Shown: positions 26,001 through 39,285 of the stretch, in pieces
Numbering within the stretch: the stretch's first letter is position 1
Layout of the letters: each line of letters opens with the position of its first letter
Source: Marisa cornuarietis
Taxonomy: Eukaryota > Mollusca > Gastropoda > Architaenioglossa > Ampullariidae
Length of the DNA stretch: 64,000 nt
Assembly: GCA_004794655.1 (NCBI GenBank)
Contig: SMMW01000501.1
Location: 1,054,001 to 1,118,000 of the forward strand
Reading direction: 5' to 3'
Notes under the pieces: model-generated
What the model was told of the DNA's origin: nothing
What the model saw: the letters and a program-made list of their open reading frames with translations, nothing else
Databases searched by the model: none
Position numbers and translations under genes: made by a program

Positions 26001-29000
26001 CTGATCTCGACTGGAAATACTCGAGATGAATATTACCTCATATCGAAATATTTTTAAATTTGACCTAAACTAATCATCATCATCAGTCCTCATTGTGCCG
26101 TCTGGCACGTGAGGCAACAAGGGACCTCCATCTGGTTCTGTCTGCTGCTGTTCTGGGGGCTGTTTCGAGTGATAGGACTCTATCAGCTGTTCTCGAGGTC
26201 CTTTTCGATGGATGGCCTAAACTAAAGACGGCTATAAAACTACAAAGTATAACTCTGTAACAATATCCATAATGACACAGTAAAGCACTAATAATTACGA
26301 GGGGGAAATTCGAACAGTAGAAAAAAACACTGTGTGTGGGAGAAAATTGGCAGAAGTGACCTGATAGTAGAAGACATAAAATATGCAAAAACGTCAACTT
26401 TATTGATCACGATGAAATACACAGCTGGGAAAAGTGGATACCCGAGAGGTTACAGCCTTGGAGCTCTAACGCGGAGGCGTGGCAGTTCGATACTCGTGTG
26501 GGGCAGCTAGCTTCGCCTAATCGACACCTATCGGAAACGGAGGGAACCCACTACAGAGGGTTGGGGAAATGTGAAGCAGCGGGAAAACATGGGCACCGCC
26601 CTCCCGCGAAAAGTGCGCTCTTTCACACTTGACCTCCTAATGACCGAAAAAAAGATCGGGAAGCAATTGTTTCTTTGCCTTATAATAAACAGTTGACTGA
26701 ATAAAACAATCAGCGTGTGATTTGACGACATCTACGTCTTACAGCGAAGTAAACAGATCTGGCGTTTTTTATTTTCAAATTCTTGATTACAAATTTTTAA
26801 ACTAGCTTCTGATAAGAAATGAACTAATCATCATTATTGTCATCATCAATGCGTGATTTACAAAGCGCGTGATCAGGCTGGTGAAGGAGCATGCTCTCAG
26901 CGCTTGAGACTCAAACAACACATGCACAGGATACAGAAGAGCGAAAGAAAGGAAAGTACAAAGTATTAAAGACAAAGATAGAAGACACAAAGAGGAATAG
27001 GAGAGCAAACAGAGAGGATTGAGAGTGAGTTACACTCATCTGCAGGGAAAGACGAGCATGCTGACTAGTAATTAGATGTCAGAGAAGGGAAGAAATGCGT
27101 TAGTCGATTGTGTAGACTGTTGTTAGGATTATTGCTGATGAAAGAAATTTGTTTTTAATGTACATTTTAAAGATTCGATGGTCGGTACGTGACGCACGTG
27201 TAAGGGGAGAGAATTCTACAGCTTTGCTGCACAATAACTGAAAAGCTGTTTTTGTTGTTGTTGTTCTGGTGACAGGGATCCTTTGTATACGGTCGTCAGT
27301 CGAAGCGCGGAGTTGTCTGGCTGGGATGTAAGGGAAGAGAAGTTCAGAGGATTAATAATTACTCAGCGCAGGAGCCTGCAAAGAAATTAAGACACAGCAC
27401 AGACAGTTTGTACCAACTGTGAGTATGGATGTGTTATGGGTGAGCAGTTCTTAGAAGGAAGGACAGGAGTGACATGGTCTCAGTTCCTACCTTTAAGCTT
27501 CAGACCTGCGGTGGAGTTCTGTGATTTCTGGAGTTTATAGATGAGACATGCGGGGCAGCACGTAGATGCATTAGTCAGGTTCAAACTATATCCGAGACAG
27601 CACAAAATGCCGTAACACGATCTGAACGTTTATAAAATGTAAGTTAAGGGTGTGTGTGGTGGGTTCAAACTGTATCCAAGCCAACACAGATTGCTATCTG
27701 AGCTTCCATAACGTGAAAACTAGAGGGACGAGTTGCAAAACCATTCCAAGAAACTGAAAGCCGCCTGTTCCTGTGATCAGAATGTGTTTGTATACACCAG
27801 GGTGCCTGTAGGATGGAGTATGAGGCTCGTAGGTGGAAAGGTGTAGATGACAAAGGGAGCAATAGTTCAAGTAGTGTAGAAAGCTTGATAATAGCAGCAA
27901 CAACAAAATCCTAAGCCTGAATCTTGTACAAGTCACCTGCCGTACTTTTTTCGCAGCCCGTGAGATTATGAGCAGCGTGCTTTCTTCTAGGAAAAATTAA
28001 AAGGACTGCTTCCAGATTTTCATGTTTTCTACCTCGTATTAACATTCGATAACCTATGATTATGTTTTGAATAACTTTTTTTATTTTTTGTAGATCTTTC
28101 GTTACTGAACACATAAACTGAGCAGACACATGAACAATTATTTGCGCAACATTGAGCGACTCACAGTTATAAATTTTCCTAGTGTTTTTCTGTTTTTTTG
28201 GTTTTTTGTTGCGGGCTGTACACTGTTTAGTGGAGTTGGGAATTATGTTGGTGGACATAAGGGACAAAAGATCCATTTCCTCGCTCCTACAGGTCGAGGC
28301 AGGAACATTGTGGATATGGATTATGCTTTTGTCTTTATCAGTCAGAGCACAATCACCTCGTCAATACAGCACCGAGATGTTGATCTCTTTGATGTCAGAG
28401 AGTGAGCTGACGACTTTTGACACCTGGAGAGTTGGAGAGAGAGGAGAGAAAAAAACACTAGTAAAACACTGAGAATGAAGTTAATAGGGGAGTGCGAATG
28501 GCAAACGACCTTGCTAAACCTCAGCAAGTCTTTAAAACATACAGAGGAAAAAAAGAGAGAACAAAATTAAAGAAGCAATGTGGGTGACTGCAACGAAACG
28601 TGAACATCCCCATCCGTAGGTTGACTCTGGTCTGAATGTTGGGATGGCCAAGGGATTTAGTTGTAAACCAGAGGTTGTTTTGTTTCTAATAAATACCTAC
28701 ACCATTAGCTGGGATTCGGAAAACTGGGAACTTTCTGATATCTGCCAACCGTCCAACACTTTGCGCCTGTTTGCAATTATAGGGCCCGCTACACTTCCTG
28801 TCCAAACCTAATCTTGAGGTAACCTCACCTCAGGGGCCGTAATCCTCGCGGGTAAGTTAAGGACAAGCATCTTGTCTCTGTAGTTATATAATATAATGAC
28901 ATCCACATTCGCCGTGGATGTTTTACTCTGGGCGTAGTTATAAATCAAAGGGAAAGATTCCTTGGGATAAATTAGCATAAAACAAGATCCGCGGTGTGTG

Positions 29001-30689
29001 AATAATCCGTTGTAACTACAAGACAAGACGTTTTTAATATTTCCCCATTTTGACCACGGGTAACGACTTACATTCTCTTCATGAACACGACCCCGAGAAG
29101 AGGAGGGGGTTATTGTAGCACACAAAGTGCTCTGATACCAGTCTAAGGTGGTTAACAGACTGTTGATCACAGGAGAGTTGCGCCCCCGTCACTTATGATA
29201 CTATGTATGACCCCACCAACCGCAATACCTACGAGTACTGTTGACGTTACCTCTCGTGCATTTCATGCATGCTTGCGTCGCATACAATGTGTATCAGCAC
29301 GTAATACACGTCAATGACAATGACAGCACGTAATACAAGTCCGAGGTATCAGGGCGGTGTGGTTCCACCTTCTCTTCAGGAGTGAGCGAGCCCAATGTCT
29401 TGTGATCACATGCTTCAGTAAAGACAGACCAGTGGAGGAGGGCTTTACTACGTCAGCAAGGACTTATCACACTCAAACAGCGGCCTTGTCAACAAGTGCA
29501 GCCCACACAGGAAGAACAATTTGCCCGACACCTGAGCCCAGGAGACCCTGTCACGGTCTGGGGGACAAATGTCTGACCGTAGCCCTACTGCACAATCACT
29601 ACACACAGAGACAGAGGAGATGACAATGTGATTTCTGTCCACAACCCAAGCCGCAATTTGAACTCACGCTTGTAAGAGACAAGGACACGGTGCTTACACG
29701 CCTGACCGTAGCCCTATTACAGCGAGAACACAGCCTGAAATACTAGACTACTGGCTGTAAAGATTCACTCGAGCATAACAGGAAACACGGCCTTCTGACC
29801 ACCAACACTTTAAAAGTCACGAGCCAGGAGTTTTCCCCTTTGTTATGGTCTGGACTTTTTCTTGTCTGCTGAAATGTTTCGTGATCTTGGCAAGCCGTGA
29901 GTGGTGTTCAGTCAGCGTGACGGCTGTAGTTGGTGGTTGCTGCCTTCAAACCTATTCGCGACTTTTGTGTCTGTTCGGTGATTTTTTCCTTCTTGTTTTT
30001 TTCTTTGTGACAATTCTTGTAACATCAAATTATATGAACCTGCTGATCGTTTCTTTACATTCTACTCGAAATTAAGAGACACACAAAAGATACTACCATT
30101 GTGGCAACTGCTTGTGATGAAGGAGGAAATAATTTTGAAAAAAAAGGAGGACATCATTTTGAAAAACAATGATCCAAAATGTTAAAGTGAGATTATGTGA
30201 ATGTTAATCCTAAAACTGGGTTTGTTTGTGGGTTTTGTCGCTTATAAGTTATAACCTAGTTATATCCTATTAGTACTACAGTGGTCCAGAGATCTTTCAC
30301 TGCTTATCTTCCACCTTCCCCTCAAACGACGACGACAACGATAAAGCGTTTGTCACCAGTACAGTGAAGACCTGGAGCAACAGGTTCTTATCTCGCGAAA
30401 GACACACCTTATTTTCTCTGGATGTGGTATCGGTGTACATAAATGAACTGACCCCTGGTTATATAATCCGAGTTGCTTACTCCACGTGAAACATCCATAA
30501 CCAAACAGCCCTCCTATCTCTTCTCACACGCACTTCCCTCCCCTTCCGCTCCAATAGTCCCCACTTGATCCCTGGGACAGCTTTTGTTTGTTTGGGCGAT
30601 GCTCATCTCCTCTCCCTTGATGACTTACCTTCTCCAACCCTCTAAGGAGTCAGCTACTCAATAAATCCACAGCTGTCAGATGCGGGGCA
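20029..30689. other. Gene-free stretch
   Basis: Over 10 kb without a gene I can support. Contents include GAGG repeats (20888-20910), the degenerate ACTGGCATCT zone (21025-21415), TTG repeats (22126-22146), (CA)n at 22352-22372 and a GT-rich zone with repeated GTGTCGTGTGTCAC (24470-24720). There are also CRE palindromes (25952) and tRNA-like pieces near 26445-26510 and 29645-29710. Frames are short; one 121-codon minus frame (27911-28276) has no recognisable features. Confidence 0.5.
21025..21415. repeat. Degenerate short tandem repeat (TACTGGCATCT-like)
   Basis: Units such as TACTGACATG, TACTGGCATC and AACTGGCATC recur at about 10-20 base spacing for almost 400 bases with heavy decay. Confidence 0.6.
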
Positions 30690-30760
30690 TCATGCAGGTA
30701 TCGAACCGGCTACTATCCTTCGAGTTTGGATGCTGTTGCTCTAACTGATCAGCCACTAAA
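30690..30760 (-). mobile_element. tRNA-like SINE head (A and B boxes)
   Basis: On the minus strand: A-box-like TGGCTGATCAGTTAGAGC (30755-30738) and perfect B box GGTTCGATACC (30707-30697), at tRNA-like spacing. The flanks do not form an acceptor stem, so this is a SINE rather than a tRNA gene. It is a different family from the 13405/37896/62074 copies. Confidence 0.5.
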
Positions 30761-33397
30761 CTTAAATTGTACCAGAAGGGAGAAGAAGCTGGTTCTTTGG
30801 CTTCATTATAGTACTTGGCTTTAGTCACACTACAAAATGTTCGGTTCTGCACGTGCGGATGTGACGTCAGTCTGCACTAGGTCAGTCAAAACTTATTTCT
30901 ACTAGTTTGGCGCGAGACACGTGTGCAACAGGAAGAGCTGTTATAGACGGATGATTTTCAGGGCTGTTTTTAAATGTCTTTAAACGTCACAAAATATCTT
31001 TTCAGTGCGTTATTTAGCGGCAAAGAATTCAATAGGATGGAAATCAGATTATTTGTCTTCACCATCTTCAACAATTGCTAGCAATGAGCAATAACAAAGA
31101 CATCACAAAGCCCGCTGGATAGTTAGACGATTGCAATCACGCTTCGATAAAAGATTTCTTTCACTTCTTTTAACCTTTGACTACTTGAAGTGTTCTGTTG
31201 CATTCAGTAATGAGCGTGAACCAGTGGGGAGTGGAGCACAAATAAAGAGACGAACAAAGCTCTACACAACTTGAGTCTCCATAATCACCTCTATGACTTT
31301 ATCTAGCATCCCGTTTGGCATCTGAAAGAAGTTTTTTCCCGGAAACTGTTAAACTGAGGGTAATAACCCAAGGGGTAAACACTAGCATCTGATTTTCAAA
31401 TACAGTGGCTGTACAGTATGACCGGGACTGTCTCCTCAAAATGCGTGGCATTGTCCCAGACGGCGCTTCGATCTGTGTGCCGCTCACAAGTGGTTTATTG
31501 ACGACAAACGAGGGTTTAACAGGCTGGGAATAGCTACCAGGAGGGCATGTCTATTATTGTGCTCCCCAACTTGATTGATTCCCCTTCAATGATCTTATGG
31601 AGACGGTCCCAGTGCGCATGCGTCGAAAGAGGAGTATGAATAATAGCGGATGTTGGCGGCATCAACAACAGTCCTGTCGGACTCGATGATAGAGAAGTCA
31701 GATTACAGGGAAATAGGACTAAGAATCACCAGGCCGTGGAAACGGATAAATCTTTTCTTCTGAGCGTGTGTGTGTGTGCGTGCGTGACGACAAATCATTT
31801 ATTAAAGTAAAGCACATTAAATGTAGAGTTAATGGGATCCAGTCAAACTGATGTAACCTTTCGAAACCCGATACTTGAAAAATGTTTCTTAATCGCGTTC
31901 AAGAAAATAAGCATAATGCGATGTTTATGGGAAATAAAAATTTGATATTTTTGAAAGAGTGAGTGGAATCTCTGTGTGTGTGTGGTCAAATTATAGACAA
32001 AAGGCAAAAGTTAGAAAAGAAACATCCCATTTATAAAAAGGACTAAACTCGTCCTCATGCTGCGTTCTTTCCTGAACACGTTCTTGCTGCCTCCCAGCTT
32101 CCCGACACTCCACTGCCTGATGGCTGGCTGTCAGTCCAGGCTGAGACCTCACAGCTTTGATGCAATTGCAACGACAAGCTATTGCCAGCTTCATCTTTGA
32201 CCTTTAGTGATAACACAGACATCTGTCTAGCTGATTTCTACAAAATGCGGAGAGCCGAAATTCATCTGGGATTGGTTGCATGGTGGAGGGGGGAGGTGGT
32301 CTTAAGTCGGACTTGACGTTAAGCCGGCTTAACATCCAAACATCGCCGTCAGTTGGGGATCATACGAGGTCTTGAGTCACCGGACTCAAGTGACAAGTCG
32401 ACTTTGCTAAGTTTGGTCTGATGATTGCAGTGATAAATGACTCATTTTCAAGACCTCACATGCAAGCCTGCCGAGATCTCTTAAGAGCACACGGAACGGA
32501 CATCTGCCAGAAAGTCGTGTTCAAGGCTACAGAGTTTACAAAGAGCTTTCATCGAATCACGAATGGTGGGGTCGAGCTAATATGTCAATCACAAACTTTG
32601 TTTTGCACAGCCGGTTCTAAAGTACAGGTTTGCTGCAAACGAATGCAGAAAGAAATTAAATCAGTAAAATAAATATATGGTCAGGATATTCCATACAATC
32701 TAAGGTTACAATAAAATATTGCGCTCACGGACCTTATGAACTATGGTTCGAAGTAAGACAACACTTCACATCTTTTTTAATGAGACACAATTTTTCCCGG
32801 AGACAGGAACATTGTACGAGTGGTTTTTTGCGCGCTTACTTATTTTATTTATGAAGCCAAAGAGCATTGGATGGATAGAGTTAATGGGATCCCCCGCACT
32901 GACTCACTTTCTTAATGCGGGGTAAACATGGACAGACTAAATGTAATCTTGAGGCGCTTTTAAATGAGCCAATAAATATTCATAACTGTGAAGTTTTGAC
33001 TGGGAGGGGCAAGAGTGGCTATATCTGAAGACATGTTTGAACAGGGAATAAAGGGCCACGTCATGACAAGTGAACGTTCAGCTCGGATGTAAACGAGTTC
33101 AGAAAAGGAACTGAGTGCAGAAAGAGACGCTGATGCGGAACATTTGAAAGTTTCTGCTTCTAAGAGCTCAGTCTGGTGTCTTCAGACTGGGATTTATCAT
33201 CCTACTTCCGACCAGACCAACACACACACACACACACCTTCCAGAGTTTTTGAATTGAATGTGAGTGCAAGTATCTGTTACATGTTGTATAAGAATTATG
33301 TGTAGTATTTTCTCCGCTGTCCTTGATTGCACGTTGTCACGCATACACCAAAGCACGCTCGCACAGATAGAGAGACAATCAGTTTGTATATACTAAG

Positions 33398-33493
33398 ACT
33401 GACTGACTGACTGACTGACTGACTGACTGACTGACTGACTGACTGACTGACTGACTGACTGACTGACTGACTGACTGACTGACTGACTGACTG
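33398..33493. repeat. (ACTG)n microsatellite
   Basis: About 24 perfect GACT/ACTG tetranucleotide units. Confidence 0.97.
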
Positions 33494-36400
33494 AACGAAC
33501 GAATAATGACAGATACACAAAAGACCAACACAAATTACGCCCTTATTTCAGGAAAATGTTTTGCCAGAAAGTGGAGTTCCATTATTGCTGCTTCAAGCAG
33601 CAGCAGAAGTTACAAGCCTGGACGAAGATCGATGAAAACGTCCTTAGTGTTACCATCTCTAACATCTGCACTACGGAAAAGAAAAGATAATCAGAACACC
33701 AGATGATCGCTCTTGTGAACAGGTGTGTCAATCATCTTACGCCTTTTTTGTAGTTTGCAAATCACACAGTGACACCAATAACACGATCGTTACACACGAC
33801 ACCGTCAACATTCGTGGCCTGTGTGAATGTGTGATAGACAGTACCCCATAATGGCTGCATAAACAATATCAAGGACTGTTAAGTGGGGTACCGGTAACAA
33901 TTAACATACAGCCTGTACCACACTCGCTGCCGGCGACAATTTGCAAGCCGGATGCACCCGGGGTGTTGGTGGAAGGAGAGAAAACCAGAACTAGAGTAGT
34001 GAATATAGAGTGAAGACTATAGCGGCCAGCACTTGCTGGTAGACATGCCTTGGGTCCCGTTCACAAGCCATCAGCTGACACTTGTCACAGCAACTGCGCT
34101 TGTGATTGTAACAAATATTTGTTCCATTGTATTCTCTCGTCAGAGCGAGATCTCTCGCGATATAGATCAAATAAATATAATGACATGTCAAAAACTAAAA
34201 TATTTGTTAATACATTATTAACCTTTAAGCTTGAAGAAAGATCACTATGAATATCAAGCTAAATAGTCGTCTGCTTTGGCATGCCAATTAGGATTTTTTT
34301 TCAGAAGGGATATCATTTCACCGCACATAGCCACTACACCTCTCCTACACAGAAACAATGGTGTCCATGGCCTAGAAAACCTTGTTTGTCACTGATTACG
34401 TGAAGAAACAAAACTTCTCAGAAATAAAATCAAGGAAACAGTCTTACGTCTTCAAAGAATTTCTTATGTCCAAGATCAAGATAAAACAAACAAATGAATG
34501 GACTAAAGATGAGACAGTTGTGATAAAGTGAAAAAATATTAAAAAGAAGCTTGTATTTTTATAACCTCATAAATATTTAGGAACAAGGTTAACATTTCAA
34601 CGGTTACAAAGGAAAAGTAATGCCAGCAATGAAGTCACAAAAAGAAAAGGTAAGAATAAAGTTAAATAGATATTAGAAAAATGAGATCTGAGAAACAACA
34701 ATGGGCTGGTTAGGATAGAGAAATACCAAAAAAGGGGAGGAACAAGAAAGACTGAATATATTAGAAAATTTTAAGAATATGTCTATATATATATACATAT
34801 ATGATATTTTAGTCTTCTGTACAGATTGTTCTATATCTATATAAACTAGAAGAAAAAGTTTTTTAAAAGTATACGAACAAATGAGCGTCAGAGCGAGTAT
34901 TTAAGAAGAGAATATATTATCTCAGTGAACTCTTACTTTTTCTTTCTTTTCTCCATCCCTCTGGGTGCACATTCGGCCAGTGGTGACGACATGGTCTCTG
35001 CTCTTTGTGGTGTCTCCATCTTTGTTCTTAGTATTGCCCGCGACATTGTTAGCGGTTGACCTGGAAAACGAGTTGTCAGCTGCTGGTGGTGATCATCTCT
35101 GTGTTATTGACAAACCAAACTAACTGACTGTGGGTTTTTCTCAAGGTCGTAGGGTTATCCGCCGAATCCAAAGATGACCAAACAAAGGAAGAGAGCAGCT
35201 TAAGAGAAATAAAAAAGTATATCTTTTTCTCTTCTGTACCTTGATAAACAAAGCGTTATCAGAGTGCAAAGACTTAAAGTCTTCTGGTGTTCGTCAAATC
35301 CAAGAACAAAATAACTGAGATGATGGAGGACAGCTAGCACGCAGATGCCTGACCTAAGAGTGAAGAGAGGTACCCAGACTACCTTGTGTGACGTCAGCTC
35401 TGTTGGCAGTCACCAGCAATGTGGGGGGACGTGTGCACGACTCTGCGGCGGAGAGACCGCCGACGTTGTGTCGCCTGGTGCTGGTGGTGTGACTGCCACG
35501 CGTACGACGACAGCAGCCACTGGCACGACTGTCGTAGCGGAAACCGTCGTCTGGCTACGAGTCGTGTCTACCAAGTGTAAGTCGTCAGTCCAACACCCAC
35601 GGGGTCGCTGTCGTGACAAACGGGGTGGATGGCTTTCGCTTCCGTGTCAACAAATTAGCCGGCTTCTGTAACACATGGTCAGAGATCGTGATCTGTCAGA
35701 GGAAGATTTTAGTCAAGAAATGGATATCTGCAAACAGAAGAAACACTAGAGATGGTCGTCTCTACAGACATAATTACCTGACAGACTGCCAATCAATTTG
35801 AAAGAATACACCGACAAATAATAATTGAAACGATAGTCCGACTTTGTTAATCTCTTTTTAAAAGGATTTTTTCACCAAGGAAAATTATCTTTAAGAAGAA
35901 GATTTAAGGAAGATCTAGATTTTTATATAAATCATCAGAAAATATTGTCTTTAAGAAAACTAATCTCAATTCTGTACGAATGAGACTGATATCCGTAAAG
36001 ACACTAGTTACTCTAATTACAGATAATTATCTTAAGAAGTTTCTAAAGATGGTTTTCTGTAAGGATACTCTAATTAAATATGGTTATTTATAAGAAAGAG
36101 TTTCTCGTCGGAAATGATTTTCTTTAAGTTTTAGATTATCTTTAAGAAAAAGAGAGACATGTATAACTAAGAACCTCTCTCCAGAATGGGTATTTGATAG
36201 AGGGATATTAATCAGTCCTGGTTCCTGTACAAATTCTAGTCATACACGGTTATCTGACGCTCTCATCAGAACTGTACCTAAGGTTACAGGTCGTGTGACA
36301 CGCTCGAGTTTCCTCCTTTGCTGACGTCACAATGGGTGTCGGACTATACACACGTACAGTACTGGTGACGTGTCTTATGACATCTACCTCTGTGTACTGC

Positions 36401-36913
36401 AGGAATAACACAAAGTTTGCCCCAGGCCTGTCTGCTTAAATATCCGCCTCTTCTGTGCCAGTGAACTTGCATGTCCGTGTGTATGTCGTTAGTAAGAGAT
36501 GTCACCTACATGAACAGGTGCCGGAGGCTATTGAGGGTATATACGGGTATATGCGTGAACTTGTATTTACATTGGTGATATAAATACGGAAAACACTTAG
36601 GTGAGACTCGGAGCTGTTTCCCTTTTATATTATTATGTAATCCTAGAACAAAATTTCACTTTGTCTTTCTCTCGCGATTTTTGTCGCTGTGTCTCTAGCT
36701 GTTTGTCTCTAATTCTCTCCCTTGTCACTAGTTCTCTTATTCCCCCTTCATTCCTCTTTCGTTCTCTTCCTTTTTTTCCAGCCGTTGTATGAATAACTAG
36801 CTGCTAATCGTTTGGCACCCATGGAATCTCGCCAAAACAGAATTCGATCAATGAAATTGTCCAAGACTAACTCAGATATCATTTGATACCCTTTGACATT
36901 ATTTCCTGATCAA

Positions 36914-36916
<3 letters not shown>

Positions 36917-37010
<94 letters not shown>
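36917..37010. repeat. (TG)n microsatellite
   Basis: About 47 perfect TG units, the longest pure dinucleotide run in the window. Confidence 0.97.
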
Positions 37011-37011
<1 letters not shown>

Positions 37012-37895
37012 TGGCAGTTAGTCGCAGTTCAGATGAGAAGCCAGTACTTGACTCTCTACTCTGTCAGACCGTGGTTGACTGTGTATCCTGAAATTATGAT
37101 GGCCAATTGTTCATGGGTTCCAGCCAAGCAGCCATAGAAGTATTTTTTGTTTGGTACCAGATCTTCGCCATTCCACAAACACACACTGTTCTCCTTCTAA
37201 TCCATTCTTTCTTTCTCTGTCTCTCTTTATTCCATCTCTTGGTCATTCACTACTTTCCCTTTTTACCTAGCTCTGCCCTCTACCACCCTTACACTGAGAC
37301 CTATTAATGTCGCATTATGTAATACATTCGGTTAGCTGTGGAATTGAAATGTACCTGTGAGAATTTCACCAACTGTAGGAGACAATATCCTCAGCCTAGC
37401 CACACAGCAGCCACAAGTGGACTCTGGCTTGTGACGTGTTATCAGAGGCTGCTAACGGTTGTCAGGAAAGAAAGTCCTCTGCTATACGGTGGTCCGGAGT
37501 TAGAGACCTGCTGAACACTGGAGAGAATCTCCGCCTGGGAGCCGCCATCATCCCGACATGTTGTCGTGTCACGTCACTCCAGTGACGACTAGCCTGCCAT
37601 TGCGTCACATGTGACGTAAATATCTTTTGTCGTGCGCTGACAGGCAACGTGCGGTCAAGATGAGGTCATGGGTCGCATAGCCTGTAGTTGTAGGGCAGTG
37701 ACCTGTAAGTGGTTCATCGTGTGTAAGACAAAGTCAAACCTTATTCTTTTTTCGCCGTCTTTTGCATTTTACCTTCGCTGATAATTCAGTGGGAAAGGAA
37801 AGTTTTCGAAGTCGTTGGGTTTTTCCTCTCCAAGAAAAAATTATCACCAAGCTACTGCACAGCCACTACTATGGAGGCTGGGTGGGGGGGATTAG

Positions 37896-38069
37896 AGTTT
37901 TACGCCGAGCCAGCAACTAAGGCTATATCACTGCAAGGCAGCCAGCCCTGTAAACAGGTGCCACATGCAGGGAAAGAACAGCGTGCCCGAGACGAGAGCT
38001 GAACCCAGGACAGCCAGTCTTCACTGTATTGGTGACAGGCGCTAACCGTTGCGCTTTTGGACCGCCCTC
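37896..38069 (-). mobile_element. tRNA-derived SINE, near full-length
   Basis: Read on the minus strand: head GGGCGGTCCAAAAGCGCAAC, A-box-like GCGCAACGGTTAGCGCCTG, B-box-like GGGTTCAGCTC, body CTCGGGCACGCTGTTCTTTC, then AGTTGCTGGCTCGGCGTAAA at the tail. It is about 90% alike to the copy at 62074-62258. Flanks share a weak CTRCTATGRARG similarity that may be a decayed target-site duplication. Confidence 0.85.
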
Positions 38070-38142
38070 TGCTATGAAAGACACGAGATAGAGGAATTAG
38101 GGAACAAAGGAGAAAATAGATGTTCACAAACACTTGTTTACT

Positions 38143-38287
38143 CAGTGGCGTAGGAACAGGGGGGGGGGGCAAGGGGGAAAGCCGCCCCCCAAAAAAAGAT
38201 GTTGGGAAGGCAAGAATGTGAACGTTATTCATTGTCAGCGTGGAGCTTGCCCCCCCCCCCAAAGCCGAGCATCTTCCTACGCCACTG
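38143..38287. mobile_element. 145-bp MITE with 14-bp terminal inverted repeats
   Basis: Left end CAGTGGCGTAGGAA and right end TTCCTACGCCACTG are perfect inverted repeats. Direct TTACT flanks on both sides fit a 5-bp target-site duplication. The interior has a G run near the left and a C run near the right. No coding capacity. Superfamily uncertain. Confidence 0.8.
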
Positions 38288-38937
38288 TTACTGACGCATG
38301 CTTCCCCTCCCAAACCAAAAAAAAAAGAAACCATCTGTATCGTGATGTACAAGCGATGGTGGAGCTTGCAAATAAATAAAGAAAAAGCCTTGCAACACTC
38401 CTCCAACGTCAGCGTCAACAGATATAACGATCGACGATGTCAATGACAGCGAGAGAGGCGGGAGTAATCTAATATCTGCATGCTGTTCATCTGTATAAGC
38501 TATGGATGTTTTTAATGGTAATGGAGATGAGATCGAGGACAGGGATGATCAGTGTCACCATCTTATGATCAGAAACGGCTACATGGATCAAGCCCTTTCG
38601 GTGTGGTAGGTGATGTTAAGCTTGACCTTTTTCTCTGTGTATGTGTCAGGAGGGTGGATGGTCCAGCAATGTCCCCGATACCACCTTGACATGCACATGT
38701 AATCCGACAGGGGCTTAGCTGCGCTGCCACTTGGTCTTTTGTCACAATTTCCTCCACGTCTCTTTCATGTATTTTAAAGTATCATAATTGCAGTGTATTT
38801 GAGGGGGAAAGAAACGAATGTCAAAAAAATCCTTTGCCAACAAGCCGATAGAACATATCTGGAAGATGCAGTACAGCTTTTTCAGTTTTAACGGGGGATT
38901 AGGTCACAATAAATACTACACCAACGTGTACTACAGT
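38288..38937. other. Gene-free stretch
   Basis: Nothing recognisable beyond short A runs. It separates the MITE from the unrecognised minus-strand frame at 38938. Confidence 0.5.
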
Positions 38938-39285
38938 TTATGGTGCATGAATTAATGCCTTTATGTTTAAGATGCTGGTTGGGGACTTGGAGTAAGACTT
39001 CAATGTGTTATTAAATATTCTGATCAAGTCGCGTCTTTTCGAAGGGAAGCCATCATGGTACCGCAGTGCTTTTCCACTCAGTAGAGTGACGTCCCCTGCA
39101 TGCAACATCTGTGCTGGCGGAGAATGGTTCAGCTGGCAACGGAGATCGATTTCTGCAGTTTGCAGTGGTGTGCTCGTGGATGCTTCCCTGTCAAGCCAGG
39201 CATTGTTCCCACAATTTCTGTAGTCAACCCAGCCTCGCTTCAGATATTTCTTATGCATTTTCCAGCCCTTGTGTAAGCGGATCAC
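38938..39285 (-). CDS. Unrecognised open reading frame, possible single-exon gene or exon
   Basis: A minus-strand frame of 115 codons ending TAA (38938-38940). The first in-frame ATG is at about residue 10 (MHKKYLKRGW), giving about 106 aa. Composition is ordinary and protein-like, with four cysteines/histidine-rich patches and KALRYHDGFPSKRRDLIRIF near the middle. No domain is recognised. Two other frames are also partly open in this GC-richer patch, which lowers confidence. An in-frame TGA lies just upstream, so any longer protein would need splicing. Confidence 0.3.
   Translation of the reverse strand: MIRLHKGWKMHKKYLKRGWVDYRNCGNNAWLDREASTSTPLQTAEIDLRCQLNHSPPAQMLHAGDVTLLSGKALRYHDGFPSKRRDLIRIFNNTLKSYSKSPTSILNIKALIHAP

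Larger units (their letters stand above)
30761..37895. other. Gene-free stretch
   Basis: No supported gene. Holds (CA)n at 33220-33237, the ACTG array, the TG array, CRE palindromes at 30862, 35389 and 36322, and a GC-rich patch (35390-35640) open in several frames. The 34.4-36.2 kb part is AT-rich with many AAGAAA/TCTTTAAGAA motifs. A plus frame at 32421-32672 (83 codons) is unsupported. Confidence 0.5.

Noticed and set aside
27911..28276. 121-codon minus-strand ATG frame
   Set aside because: AT-rich, lysine/isoleucine-rich chance composition with no domain and no conservation evidence.
30690..30760. Possible tRNA gene (A and B boxes)
   Set aside because: No acceptor-stem pairing and no pol III terminator at the right place; listed as a SINE head instead.
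35345..35671. 108-codon ATG frame in a GC-rich patch
   Set aside because: Several other frames are open across the same patch, so GC content explains the openness.
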